From contig CAVRZO010000017.1 in the NCBI GenBank assembly GCA_963725615.1, positions 124,001 through 188,000 of the forward strand: a stretch of DNA of 64,000 bases, read 5' to 3'. The translations under genes and the position numbers were made by a program. Origin of the DNA: JAIQFF01 sp963725615 (GTDB lineage Bacteria; Acidobacteriota; Terriglobia; Terriglobales; Acidobacteriaceae). Shown here piece by piece: positions 25,383 to 33,913 of the stretch (position 1 is its first letter; the number at the start of each line of letters is the position of its first letter). Under the pieces are notes generated by a model. It was not told the DNA's origin and searched no databases. It saw nothing but the letters and a program-made list of their open reading frames with translations.

Positions 25383-27074
25383 GTGCCGACCAAGCGCCCG
25401 CATGAAACCGCAGCCGCGGCCGATTCCCTGCCGGCCGCCCAAGGCGGCTCCCTTATTGGCTCCCCCGTTCTGACGATTACGGTCACCGCTTTGGCCCTAT
25501 TCCTTCCGACTCTGTTCTATGGAATTCCCTCCGGCCACGACTTCGAATTTCACTTGAACTCCTGGATGGAAGTGCTCAGCCAATGGAGGCTTGGCATCCT
25601 GTACCCGCGCTGGGCGGCGTTGGCGCATTTCGGCTACGGCGAGGCGCGGTTCATTTTCTATCCCCCAACATCATGGACATTGGGAGCGGCCCTGGGATCC
25701 TTTCTGCCCTGGTGGATCGTGCCCACAGTGTTTGAATGGATCGCCCTCACGCTGGCGGGCTGCTCGATGTTCCTGCTCGCACGCCGCTTCATGCAACGCC
25801 GCGATGCCACATTCGCCGCCGCCCTGTACACCGCCAATCCATATCACATCGTCAGCGTCTATTGGCGTAGCGCCTTTGCCGAACTACTGGTCAGCGCGCT
25901 TCTCCCTCTGCTCTTGCTGGTGCTCCTGCGTCCGGAGAAAGAGGGGAAAAACCGAGGCAGGGTTCTCTCTTTAGGCCTGATCATCGCCGCCGCCTGGTTG
26001 ACCAACATCCCGGGCGCCGTGATGGTCACCTACTCGCTGGCGCTGTTGCTGGTGGTTCAGGCGGTCGCACGTCGCTCTCTTCGTCCTCTCGCCATCGGCG
26101 CTATCGCTATGCTGTTGGGATTAGCCCTGGCTGCCTTTTATGTCGTGCCGGTTCTGTACGAACAGAAATGGATCGAGATCGCGCAGGTATTATCGCTGGG
26201 CGTCCGTCCCCAGGACAATTTCATCTTCACTTTCCTCAACAACCCGGATCACGATCGTTTCAATCTGTTGATCTCTCTGGTGTCGGTCGCCGAGATTGTC
26301 CTCATGGCTATTTTCTGGTTTCTGTCACGCGACTGGCGCATCCGTGCCCCCCAGTTGTGGTCCATGCTTACAGCCTGGTGGGTGGCCTCCGCGCTCTTGC
26401 TTACCTCCCTGAGTTTTTTTCTCTATCGCTTTCTCCCGGAAATGCGCTATGTGCAACTTCCCTTGCGCTGGCTGCTCTGTTTGAATGTTGGTTTCGCGCT
26501 GCTCGTCACCATGGGGACACGGCGCTGGCTGGTCCGCGCTGTGGCGTGCCTCGCCATGCTTGCCGTTCTGGCCTTCGTGTGGCATCGCATCCAGCCGCCT
26601 TGGTGGGACGACTCCGGCGACATCGCTGAGCTGCAGGACCATCAACAGGACGGCTCCGGTTACGAGGGTATTGACGAGTACGTTCCCAACGGCGTTGATG
26701 TGTACGAAATCAAGCAGGACGCCCGTCGCGTCACCTTCGTGGGCAATGGCCTCTCTCGCATCCGCATAACCCAGTGGGACCCTGAGTCGAAGTCTTTCAC
26801 TGCGAATGTAAGCCAGCCCGGCAAGCTGGTGCTAAAGCTGTTCAACTACCCGGCGTGGAAGGTCGAGGTAAGCCATCGCCCCGTCCAAACCGGGATGCTC
26901 GCAGTTACCGCCCAGATGGTCATTCCGGTCGAGGCGGGAGACCATCAGGTCCGGGTCACATTTGCGCGCAGCCGCGACCGCGAAATTGGAGGATTGATTT
27001 CTTTCGGAACCGTTATCCTGATACTCGGACTGATGCCCTACAAGCGGCGCATCGCCCAACTTTCAGCATCATGA
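25383..27074 (+). CDS. Polytopic membrane protein, 6-pyruvoyl-tetrahydropterin-synthase-related family
   Basis: 563 residues with about ten transmembrane helices. Despite its name, the PTPS-related membrane family is not a pterin enzyme; it resembles GT-C glycosyltransferases. Hallmarks are an early acidic loop (PSGHDFEFHLNSW), LYPRWAALAHFGYGEARF, and FYPPTSWTLGAALG after TM2. The C-terminal 150 residues form an exported beta-rich domain (RVTFVGNGLSRIRITQWDPE). The GTG start at 25383 is supported by length. The stop overlaps the next start (ATGA at 27071-27074), indicating translational coupling to rdgB. Substrate unknown. Confidence 0.8.
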   Translation: MPTKRPHETAAAADSLPAAQGGSLIGSPVLTITVTALALFLPTLFYGIPSGHDFEFHLNSWMEVLSQWRLGILYPRWAALAHFGYGEARFIFYPPTSWTLGAALGSFLPWWIVPTVFEWIALTLAGCSMFLLARRFMQRRDATFAAALYTANPYHIVSVYWRSAFAELLVSALLPLLLLVLLRPEKEGKNRGRVLSLGLIIAAAWLTNIPGAVMVTYSLALLLVVQAVARRSLRPLAIGAIAMLLGLALAAFYVVPVLYEQKWIEIAQVLSLGVRPQDNFIFTFLNNPDHDRFNLLISLVSVAEIVLMAIFWFLSRDWRIRAPQLWSMLTAWWVASALLLTSLSFFLYRFLPEMRYVQLPLRWLLCLNVGFALLVTMGTRRWLVRAVACLAMLAVLAFVWHRIQPPWWDDSGDIAELQDHQQDGSGYEGIDEYVPNGVDVYEIKQDARRVTFVGNGLSRIRITQWDPESKSFTANVSQPGKLVLKLFNYPAWKVEVSHRPVQTGMLAVTAQMVIPVEAGDHQVRVTFARSRDREIGGLISFGTVILILGLMPYKRRIAQLSAS

Positions 27075-27688
27075 CTCGCGTCCTCATCGCCACCACCAAT
27101 CCAGGCAAGCTCCGCGACTTTGCTGGAGCCGCCTCTCCCCGCGGAATCGAAATCGAGTCTCTGCCGAATTTCGCTGCCATTCCCACAGCCGTCGAAGACG
27201 GTCTCACCTTCGAAGCCAACGCCCGCAAGAAAGCCGAATACTACAGCTCGTACGCTCTGGGAGAGATCGTCCTGGCCGACGACTCCGGCCTTGAAGTGGA
27301 CGCCCTCGGCGGCGCTCCCGGTGTCCACTCCGCCCGTTATGCTGCCGACCAGCCTCACCTGGTGGGAAATAACACAGACGACCAGGCCAACAATGCGCGC
27401 CTGATTCGAGAACTCAGAAAAGTCCCCCCAGAAAATCGCACCGCCAGGTTCGTATGCGTGATCGCAGCCGCCCGTGATGGGGAAACCCTGAACGTATTTC
27501 GCGGCCAGGCCGAAGGCGTGCTTCTCGATTCCCCGCGCGGCTCGAACGGATTCGGCTACGACCCGCTCTTCTATTTTCCGTCCATTCAAAAAACCTTCGC
27601 AGAACTGACGCCTGAAGAAAAAGCCAACTACAGCCACCGCGGCGCAGCCTTCCGCCAATTCCTCGACTGGTACCTCACTAAGAACTAA
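27071..27688 (+). CDS. rdgB: XTP/dITP pyrophosphatase
   Basis: 205 residues of the HAM1/RdgB family, which removes non-canonical purine nucleotides such as XTP and dITP. Visible motifs are IATTNPGKLRDF at the N-terminus, VLADDSGLEVDALGGAPGVH in the middle, and GSNGFGYDPLFYFP near the end. The ATG at 27071 overlaps the upstream stop as ATGA and gives the normal family length; a longer frame to 26855 lies inside the membrane-protein gene. Confidence 0.95.
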   Translation: MTRVLIATTNPGKLRDFAGAASPRGIEIESLPNFAAIPTAVEDGLTFEANARKKAEYYSSYALGEIVLADDSGLEVDALGGAPGVHSARYAADQPHLVGNNTDDQANNARLIRELRKVPPENRTARFVCVIAAARDGETLNVFRGQAEGVLLDSPRGSNGFGYDPLFYFPSIQKTFAELTPEEKANYSHRGAAFRQFLDWYLTKN

Positions 27689-27783
27689 AATCTGAGAACC
27701 GAGAACTGGCGTTCTTGACTCTCTTCTCCCGCCCCGGGATAATAAAAGGTTCTCCAGTCATCTCTGAAAGCACAAGAGGTCCA

Positions 27784-28542
27784 GTGGCGACAACCGCCAG
27801 TCCTGCAGCTCCAGCAAGCACCCGCGAAGGCGTCCCCCCGCTACGGGCCGGACAGGGACACTCATTCCTGCTGCGCAAACTTCATTCTCTCAGCGGCATC
27901 ATTCCGGTAGGCGCGTTCCTGGTTGAGCACTTCGTGTCCAACGCATTTGCGACACGAGGGCCCGCCGCTTACGCCAAGCAGGTCGAACTGCTCTCGAGCT
28001 TTCCCTTCGTTTTCTATCTGGAACTGTTCGGGATCTGGCTGCCGATTCTTTACCACGCCCTTTACGGCTTCTATATCTGGTTCCGCGGAGAGAGCAACGT
28101 CGCGGACTACCCTTGGGCCGGCAACTGGATGTTCACCGCCCAGCGCTGGACCGGCGGCATCGCGTTTTTCTACATCGTGTGGCACACGTGGCACCTGCGC
28201 TTTAGTGGTGTCCACATCCTCACTTATCCCGACGCCGCGTTCGGCAAAGTACAGCTGGAGTTTCAGCACACGTGGGCGCTTGCCTTTTACGCGTTGGGAA
28301 TTTTCTGTGCCTCCTGGCACTTCGCCTATGGAATCTGGCTGTTCGCTGCCAAGTGGGGAATCACCACCGGCGATGCGGCCCGCCGACGTTTCGGCTATGT
28401 CTGCTTCGCCATCGGACTGCTGTTCATGACGGTGGGAACGTTGACCATGCGCTCATTTTTGAAGACACCGTTGCAGCCCACAGGTCCGGAGAGCACCATT
28501 CATGAATCCTACGCCGGCGCGACAACGCCCTTGCATAGATGA
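27784..28542 (+). CDS. sdhC: Succinate dehydrogenase cytochrome b subunit
   Basis: 252 residues with five transmembrane helices, the B. subtilis/epsilon-type cytochrome b558 that anchors SdhA and SdhB. Haem-ligand candidates are histidines in KLHSLSGIIPVG, LVEHFVSN, FYIVWHTWHLRF and LEFQHTWAL/CASWHFAYG. The GTG at 27784 is chosen because AAGAGG precedes it by about five bases; a frame to 27715 would add a basic stretch partly made of intergenic sequence. First gene of sdhCAB. Confidence 0.9.
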   Translation: MATTASPAAPASTREGVPPLRAGQGHSFLLRKLHSLSGIIPVGAFLVEHFVSNAFATRGPAAYAKQVELLSSFPFVFYLELFGIWLPILYHALYGFYIWFRGESNVADYPWAGNWMFTAQRWTGGIAFFYIVWHTWHLRFSGVHILTYPDAAFGKVQLEFQHTWALAFYALGIFCASWHFAYGIWLFAAKWGITTGDAARRRFGYVCFAIGLLFMTVGTLTMRSFLKTPLQPTGPESTIHESYAGATTPLHR

Positions 28543-28595
28543 AAGATAGAGATTTAAAGATCGAAAGACCGTGTTAGACAGGAAAGCCAAACCAG

Positions 28596-30377
28596 ATGGC
28601 ATCAAACCCGAAAATCATAGTAATCGGCGGTGGCCTGGCAGGACTTTCCGCCGTCATCAAAATCGCCGAGATGGGCGGGCACGTTGACTTGTTCTCCATA
28701 GTGCCGGTAAAGCGTTCGCACTCCGTCTGTGCTCAGGGCGGCATCAACGCCGCCAAAAATCTTAAAGGTGAAGGCGATTCCACCTGGCAGCATTTTGACG
28801 ATACCGTGTACGGCGGAGATTTTCTTGCCAATCAACCGCCAGTCAAGGCCATGTGCGAAGCCGCTCCCGGAATCATCGACTTGCTCGACCGCATGGGCGT
28901 TCCCTTCAATCGCACGCCCGAGGGACTGCTCGACTTCCGCCGCTTCGGAGGTACACTCTTCAATCGCACCGCCTTCGCCGGCGCTACGACTGGCCAGCAA
29001 CTTCTCTACGCGCTCGACGAGCAAGTCCGCCGCTACGAGTCCGAAGGCAAGGTCCGCAAATTCGAGCATTGGGAATTTCTTTCCGCCGTGCTCGATTCCA
29101 ACCGCGTCTGCCGCGGCATTTGCGCCATGGATCTTCGGTCGATGGAAGTTCGCACCTTCCCTGCCGACGCCATCATCATCGCCACCGGCGGCAACGGCGT
29201 CATCTTCGGACGCTCCACCAACTCGGTGGTTTGTACCGGTTCTGCCCAATCCGCGCTCTATCAGCAGGGATGCTATTACGCCAACGGCGAGTTCATTCAG
29301 GTCCATCCCACCTGCATTCCTGGCGAAGACAAGCTGCGCCTGATGTCGGAATCGGCCCGCGGAGAAGGCGGACGCGTCTGGGTCCCGAAAACTCCGGGCG
29401 ACAAACGCGACCCGCTTTCGATTCCGCAAAACGAACGTTGGTATTTCCTGGAAGAGTGGTATCCGAAATACGGCAACCTGGTGCCGCGCGATATCGCCAC
29501 CCGCGCCATCCACAAAGTGGTGTACGAACACAACCTCGGCATCGACGGCAAGCCGATGGTCTATCTCGATCTCACCCACATCGATCGCAAGATTCTCGAT
29601 CGCAAGCTCGAAGGCATTCTGGAGATTTACGAGAAATTCGTAGGCGACGATCCGCGAGACGTGCCTATGAAGATATTCCCCGGCATGCACTACACCATGG
29701 GCGGCCTCTGGGTTGACTTCACACAGGCGACGAACATTCCCGGAATTTACGCAGCAGGTGAATGCGAATATCAGTACCACGGCGCCAACCGCCTCGGCGC
29801 CAATTCCCTGGTCTCTTGCATCTACGGCGGATTCGTTGCCGGACCGGCGGCGGTGAACTATGCCTGCAACCTCAAGGCCGCTCCCAGCAATGGCTACTTC
29901 GATATCGAGCGCAAGCGCCAGGAAGAAAACAACGCCACCCTGATGAAGTCGGATGGCACCGAGAATCCCTTCAAGCTGTGGCGCGAGTTGGGCGACCTAA
30001 TGACGAAGAACGTCACCGTCATCCGCTACAACAAGAATCTCCAGGAAACCGACGCCGAGTTGTGCAAATTGCTGGAACGCTTCCGGCATATCAACTTGAG
30101 CGACCGCACGCAGTGGGCCAACACATCGGTCGTCTTCACGCGGCAACTCTACAACATGCTGCAACTGGGACGCGTGATCGCCCAAGGTGCCGCCCTGCGC
30201 GACGAATCCCGCGGCGCACACTACAAACCAGATTTCCCCGAGCGCGACGACAAGAACTGGCTGAAAACGACGAAGGCAACATTCGCGCCCGATGCCGACG
30301 AGCCGAAGTTCGAGTTCGAACCGGTAGACGTCTCGCTCATCCCGCCGCGCCCAAGGAGATACGACGCAGTGAAATGA
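28596..30377 (+). CDS. sdhA: Succinate dehydrogenase flavoprotein subunit
   Basis: 593 residues. The FAD-binding fold starts IIVIGGGLAGLSAVIK. The histidine that carries covalent FAD is in RSHSVCAQGGINAAKN. Catalytic and substrate residues are in HPTCIPGEDKLRLMSESARG and GMHYTMGGLWVD. It follows sdhC by 53 bases, but 148 bases with a composite palindromic element separate it from sdhB, which is unusual inside a tightly coordinated operon. Confidence 0.96.
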   Translation: MASNPKIIVIGGGLAGLSAVIKIAEMGGHVDLFSIVPVKRSHSVCAQGGINAAKNLKGEGDSTWQHFDDTVYGGDFLANQPPVKAMCEAAPGIIDLLDRMGVPFNRTPEGLLDFRRFGGTLFNRTAFAGATTGQQLLYALDEQVRRYESEGKVRKFEHWEFLSAVLDSNRVCRGICAMDLRSMEVRTFPADAIIIATGGNGVIFGRSTNSVVCTGSAQSALYQQGCYYANGEFIQVHPTCIPGEDKLRLMSESARGEGGRVWVPKTPGDKRDPLSIPQNERWYFLEEWYPKYGNLVPRDIATRAIHKVVYEHNLGIDGKPMVYLDLTHIDRKILDRKLEGILEIYEKFVGDDPRDVPMKIFPGMHYTMGGLWVDFTQATNIPGIYAAGECEYQYHGANRLGANSLVSCIYGGFVAGPAAVNYACNLKAAPSNGYFDIERKRQEENNATLMKSDGTENPFKLWRELGDLMTKNVTVIRYNKNLQETDAELCKLLERFRHINLSDRTQWANTSVVFTRQLYNMLQLGRVIAQGAALRDESRGAHYKPDFPERDDKNWLKTTKATFAPDADEPKFEFEPVDVSLIPPRPRRYDAVK

Positions 30378-30379
30378 TT

Positions 30380-30505
30380 CACGTAGGGGCGGACGCCCTC
30401 GTCCGCCCGGCCGAGCAAAGCTCGGCAGTGGTCTTGGATGTAAGCATGACAAGGCTTGGCGAGCGTTGCTCGCCTCCCCGGACGAGGGCGTCCGGGGCTA
30501 CGTAG
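30380..30505. repeat. Composite palindromic element between sdhA and sdhB
   Basis: The left part is CACGTAG, a CGGACGCCCTCGTCCG hairpin and a GCCGAGC/GCTCGGC hairpin. The right part holds an inverted copy ending GGGCTACGTAG at 30505. The outer arms pair over about 25 bases with few mismatches, so the whole 126-base unit can fold as one long stem. Confidence 0.75.
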
Positions 30506-30525
30506 TTCGAACAAGACTAAAGCAA

Positions 30526-31278
30526 ATGGCTAATTCCAAAACAGTACTCCTCAAAATCAAGCGCCAGCCGAACCCCAACGTCCGGCCCCACTGGGAAGAA
30601 TTCGAGCTCCCCTGGCACTCAGGCATGAACGTGATCTCCTGCCTCATGGAGATCGCCGCCAACCCGGTCACCCGTGAAGGCAAAGCCTCCACGCCCATCA
30701 CTTACGATTCCAACTGCCTCGAGGAGGTCTGCGGCTCCTGCGCCATGCTGATCAACGGACGCGCCCGCATGGCCTGCTCGGCTCTGGTGGACAAGCTGGA
30801 ACAACCGATCCGGCTCGAGCCTTTTTCCAAGTTCCCCATAGTTCGCGACCTGGCGGTCGACCGCAGTGTCCTGTTCGAAAATCTCAAAGCGGTAAAGGCC
30901 TGGGTGCCGATTGACGGCAGCTACGACCTCGGCTCCGGCCCTCGCATGACCATGGAGGAGCAGGAAGAGGCCTATCCTCTTTCCCGCTGTATCTCGTGCT
31001 GCTGCTGCATGGAAGCCTGTCCCCAGTTCAACGAAGACACAGGCTTCGTCGGCGCAGCCACGATTTCACAGGTCCGCTTGTTCAACACCCATCCCACCGG
31101 GGCCGCGCTAAAGCGCGAGCGCCTGGTCGCCTTGATGGGGGATGGCGGGATTCAGGAATGTGGTTATGCCCAGAATTGCGTGGAGGTTTGCCCCAAGGAC
31201 ATCCCGCTCACCCGCTCCATTGCTGAGGTTGGCGGCGATGTCATGAAACAGGCTATAGGCGATTTGTTTAGTAAGTGA
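30526..31278 (+). CDS. sdhB: Succinate dehydrogenase iron-sulfur subunit
   Basis: 250 residues. The plant-type [2Fe-2S] ligands are in NCLEEVCGSCAML, with the fourth Cys in RARMACSALVD. The [4Fe-4S] and [3Fe-4S] clusters are in RCISCCCCMEACPQF and CGYAQNCVEVCPKDIPL. The ATG at 30526 gives MANSKTVLLKIKRQ; codons upstream to 30466 fall in the palindromic element. Completes sdhCAB. Confidence 0.95.
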   Translation: MANSKTVLLKIKRQPNPNVRPHWEEFELPWHSGMNVISCLMEIAANPVTREGKASTPITYDSNCLEEVCGSCAMLINGRARMACSALVDKLEQPIRLEPFSKFPIVRDLAVDRSVLFENLKAVKAWVPIDGSYDLGSGPRMTMEEQEEAYPLSRCISCCCCMEACPQFNEDTGFVGAATISQVRLFNTHPTGAALKRERLVALMGDGGIQECGYAQNCVEVCPKDIPLTRSIAEVGGDVMKQAIGDLFSK

Positions 31279-31421
31279 CGCGCAGAAAATGACGACTCAT
31301 CGGTAACACCACCAAAGTGGCGTGTCGGGAACTGTCATTCCGGCACCGCACTTTGTCATTCAGAAGGCCCGTGAATAGGGCTTTTCGGCCCGTAACCTCT
31401 TGTAAATTACTTACCCCGTGA

Positions 31422-31438
31422 TTGGCATCCCGGTTGCT
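31422..31438 (+). promoter_or_regulatory. Candidate sigma-54 promoter
   Basis: TTGGCATCCCGGTTGCT keeps GG at 31424-31425, exactly ten bases, then GC at 31436-31437, close to the TTGGCACG-N4-TTGCW consensus. Transcription would start near 31449 and give a leader of about 180 bases before the M15-like gene. No enhancer-binding activator is encoded nearby. Confidence 0.5.
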
Positions 31439-31498
31439 CCTATATAGAGCGGTTGCCACGGGCGCGCCGTTAGCGCGAGTTCAGTAACCAAGGGTAAC

Positions 31499-31530
31499 GG
31501 CCCGGGGGCTCTTCCGAGCTACCCCGGGCC
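31499..31530 (+). other. Strong hairpin in the leader of the M15-like gene
   Basis: GGCCCGGGG (31499-31507) pairs perfectly with CCCCGGGCC (31522-31530), with an inner GCTC/GAGC stem and TTCC loop, followed by AACCAAAAAAGCCCTTGTTTTTG. It could be an attenuator or part of a structured leader. No known riboswitch consensus was matched. A possible sigma-70 promoter (TTGTTT, 16 bases, TAGAAT) lies just downstream. Confidence 0.5.
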
Positions 31531-31628
31531 AACCAAAAAAGCCCTTGTTTTTGTGCAGCCGCAGTTTAGAATACGCGCCTGTCTCAAGCGCCCTGAGACG
31601 GAGCAACAGAAAAGTTTGAGGCCACTTC

Positions 31629-32366
31629 GTGAAGCGTAAGATTCATCGTGCGACACTTCTGTTTTTACTGGCTGCCGTCTGTGCGCCTGCCTTTGCTCTG
31701 CACAGCTACGTTGCGCCGCGTCGCACGCATCGAGTCCGTCGCGCTCACCTTCGCCGTCTCCGCTGGAATCCAGTTTTTCGTCCTTCGCGCGAATCCCTGC
31801 TGCTGCAGAATCACGAAATTGATCGCATGGATTTGCCCCGCATTCAGGACGACGCCGAACTGGAACAACTGAAAGCCAGTGAAGACCTGGTTCCGATCGT
31901 TGCCGGTCCCACCCTGCGTTTCGATCCACGCCTTGATCCCGACCGCCGCTATTGCCGTCCCTGGACGCGTGAATTTCTCGATGACCTGAGCGCAGCCTAT
32001 TACCAGCGCTTTCATGCCCAGATTCAGGTGAACTCCGCGGTTCGAACGGTAAAGGTCCAGAAGAAACTTCGCCGCCATAATCGCAATGCGGCTCCGGCGG
32101 AAGGCGAAATTGCTTCTTCCCATCTCGCCGGCATCACCGTAGACATTCAGCGGCGCGGCCTGAGCCGGGAACAGATCAAGTGGGTCCAGGACTACATGCG
32201 GCCCCTGAAAGACCAGGGCCTGATCGAACCGGAAGAAGAGCGGCATCAATGGGTCTTCCACGTGATGGTCTCCGGGCGTTACACCGACTGGCGCGAATCC
32301 ATGATGCTGGCCGGCGAGCAACCGATTCCCGCAGCTTCCGAAGCCACCGAACTTCCACTCCAGTAA
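31629..32366 (+). CDS. Exported M15-like (DUF5715-type) peptidase-fold protein
   Basis: 245 residues starting with GTG. The N-terminal signal (RATLLFLLAAVCAPAFA) is followed by an Arg-rich linker. The C-terminal half has SSHLAGITVDI, which fits the SxHxxGxAxD zinc motif of D,D-carboxypeptidase/VanY-like M15 peptidases, and HQWVFHVMV, where the last zinc His would lie. This suggests cell-wall (peptidoglycan) remodelling in the periplasm. Whether it is catalytically active is uncertain. Upstream are a sigma-54-like site and a strong hairpin. Confidence 0.7.
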   Translation: MKRKIHRATLLFLLAAVCAPAFALHSYVAPRRTHRVRRAHLRRLRWNPVFRPSRESLLLQNHEIDRMDLPRIQDDAELEQLKASEDLVPIVAGPTLRFDPRLDPDRRYCRPWTREFLDDLSAAYYQRFHAQIQVNSAVRTVKVQKKLRRHNRNAAPAEGEIASSHLAGITVDIQRRGLSREQIKWVQDYMRPLKDQGLIEPEEERHQWVFHVMVSGRYTDWRESMMLAGEQPIPAASEATELPLQ

Positions 32367-32404
32367 CCGCCTGTCATTTCGGTAACACCCTTGTTGCTTT
32401 CTCC

Positions 32405-32480
32405 CAGTAACAGCCTTGTCATCCTGAGTGGAGTACAACGTTTCGCTTGCGAAACGATGTACGCAGTCGAAGGATCTGCT
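32405..32480. repeat. GTCATCCTGAG-type repeat with inner hairpin
   Basis: The GTCATCCTGAGTGGAG...CAGTCGAAGGATCTG wording frames an inner CGTTTCGC/GCGAAACG hairpin. Related copies lie at 3050, 5827, 25071 and 54424. Confidence 0.55.
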
Positions 32481-32557
32481 GTTGTCGTGCAGCGGCATAA
32501 AGCTTTACGCCCGACCTTGCCGCTGTATACAATCCCTCGTCACGCGCCTCCAAAATC

Positions 32558-33805
32558 ATGAATGTTCTTAGGTCATCCCTCCTCCTGCTCCTGTCTGCCA
32601 CTCTAGCCGCCCAAACCGTCACTCCTCAGGCCCGTGCCATCCATAAGTCCGCCATCGTTATAGATACCCACGCCGACACGCCGCAGCGCTTTCTCTACGA
32701 GAATTTTGACATCGGCAGCTCTGATCCAAAAGACATCGGTCACATCACCCTCGACAAGGCTGGCGCCGGCAATCTGGGCGCGGAATTCTTCTCCATCTGG
32801 GCCGACCCCGAAACCACCAGCGGGCATTTCGCCAAGTCCACGTTCGACTTAATCGATTCGGTCTACGAACAAGCGGCGCGCCATCCTGACCGCATGATGA
32901 TGGCTTTCTCCGTCGCCGACATCGAGCGTGCCCACAAAGAGAAGAAGCTGGCCGCCCTGATGGGAATCGAAGGCGGACACTCCATCGAAAATGACATCCA
33001 CCTGCTGCGTGACTTCTACCGCCTGGGCGTGCGTTACATGACTCTGAGCTGGTCAAACACGAATGAGTGGGCAGACTCCTCCGGCGACATCAGCGATCCC
33101 AAGATCCAGCATCACAACGGCCTCACCGATTTCGGCAAGCAAGTGGTTCTTGAAATGAACCGCATGGGCATGATGGTGGACATATCCCACGTCGCCGACA
33201 AAACATTCTTCGACACCATCGCCACCACCAAGGCCCCAGTCATCGCCTCGCACTCCTCAGCCCGCGCCTTGACCAACCATCCGCGCAACATGACGGATGA
33301 CATGCTCCGCGCCGTGGCCAAGAACGGCGGCGTCGTCCAGGCAAATTTCTATTCCGCCTTTGTTGACGAAAGCTATCGGAAAGCCTCCGAGGCCCAGCAG
33401 AAGGACGTGGATGCGGCGGTGGCCGCGCGCCTTGCAGAACTAAAAGCGGCGGGCAAACCCATCACCTATTTGGACAAAGACCAGATCGAGCGGCAATGGG
33501 CAGCCAAGCTTCCCCGGCCGCCGCTCAAGTCCCTGATTGATCACATCGACCACATCGCCAAGATCGCAGGCGTTGATCACGTCGGACTGGGTTCAGACTT
33601 CGATGGAGTGAGCGGTGCCATGCCGGAGGGAATAGATTCCGCCGCCGATCTGCCCCGGATCACCCAGGCGATGCTCGACCGCGGCTACACCGCAGGCGAT
33701 ATCCGGAAGATTCTCGGTGGAAATCTGCTGCGCGTCTTCGGCGAAGTAGAACGAGTAAGCCGTGAAATGCGGGCCGAAGCCGCGCGGAGCTCGACCAGTC
33801 ATTAG
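32558..33805 (+). CDS. Secreted membrane-type dipeptidase (M19)
   Basis: 415 residues with an N-terminal signal peptide (LRSSLLLLLSATLAAQ). A renal-dipeptidase-family TIM barrel follows with a binuclear zinc site: HxD in VIDTHADTPQ, Glu in MGIEGGHSI, His in VDISHVAD and SHSSARAL, and Asp in VGLGSDFDG. Family members cleave a range of dipeptides, including D-amino-acid-containing ones. A TATACAAT -10 lies about 25 bases upstream. It is downstream of the M15-like gene and could share cell-wall peptide turnover, which is inference. Confidence 0.92.
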   Translation: MNVLRSSLLLLLSATLAAQTVTPQARAIHKSAIVIDTHADTPQRFLYENFDIGSSDPKDIGHITLDKAGAGNLGAEFFSIWADPETTSGHFAKSTFDLIDSVYEQAARHPDRMMMAFSVADIERAHKEKKLAALMGIEGGHSIENDIHLLRDFYRLGVRYMTLSWSNTNEWADSSGDISDPKIQHHNGLTDFGKQVVLEMNRMGMMVDISHVADKTFFDTIATTKAPVIASHSSARALTNHPRNMTDDMLRAVAKNGGVVQANFYSAFVDESYRKASEAQQKDVDAAVAARLAELKAAGKPITYLDKDQIERQWAAKLPRPPLKSLIDHIDHIAKIAGVDHVGLGSDFDGVSGAMPEGIDSAADLPRITQAMLDRGYTAGDIRKILGGNLLRVFGEVERVSREMRAEAARSSTSH

Positions 33806-33852
33806 CTTTTTCCGAGCTGTAGGATAGAATCGTACTTCGCAGTCATCACAAC

Positions 33853-33900
33853 CCACGTAGGGGCAGGTGTCCCACCTGCCCGGCCGGGCAAGGCCCGGCT
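33853..33900. repeat. Two-hairpin element upstream of the first cyclophilin
   Basis: CACGTAGGG, then GGCAGGTG/CACCTGCC (33862-33880), then GCCGGGCAAGGCCCGGC (33883-33899). This is a member of the family that begins CACGTAGG or TGTGTGGGG. Confidence 0.75.
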
Positions 33901-33913
33901 CTCAGGAGCCTCC

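Larger units (their letters stand above)
31279..31628. other. 350-base regulatory intergenic region
   Basis: Upstream of the M15-like gene. It holds the sigma-54-like site and the long hairpin listed separately, and a GGTTGC/GTAACC pair around GCGCGCC/GCGCG. No gene is seen. Confidence 0.5.

Noticed and set aside
31440..31628. c-di-AMP (ydaO) or c-di-GMP-I riboswitch before the M15-like gene
   Set aside because: The strong hairpin was compared by eye with both consensus patterns; the conserved core phrases were not present, so it is listed only as an unassigned hairpin.
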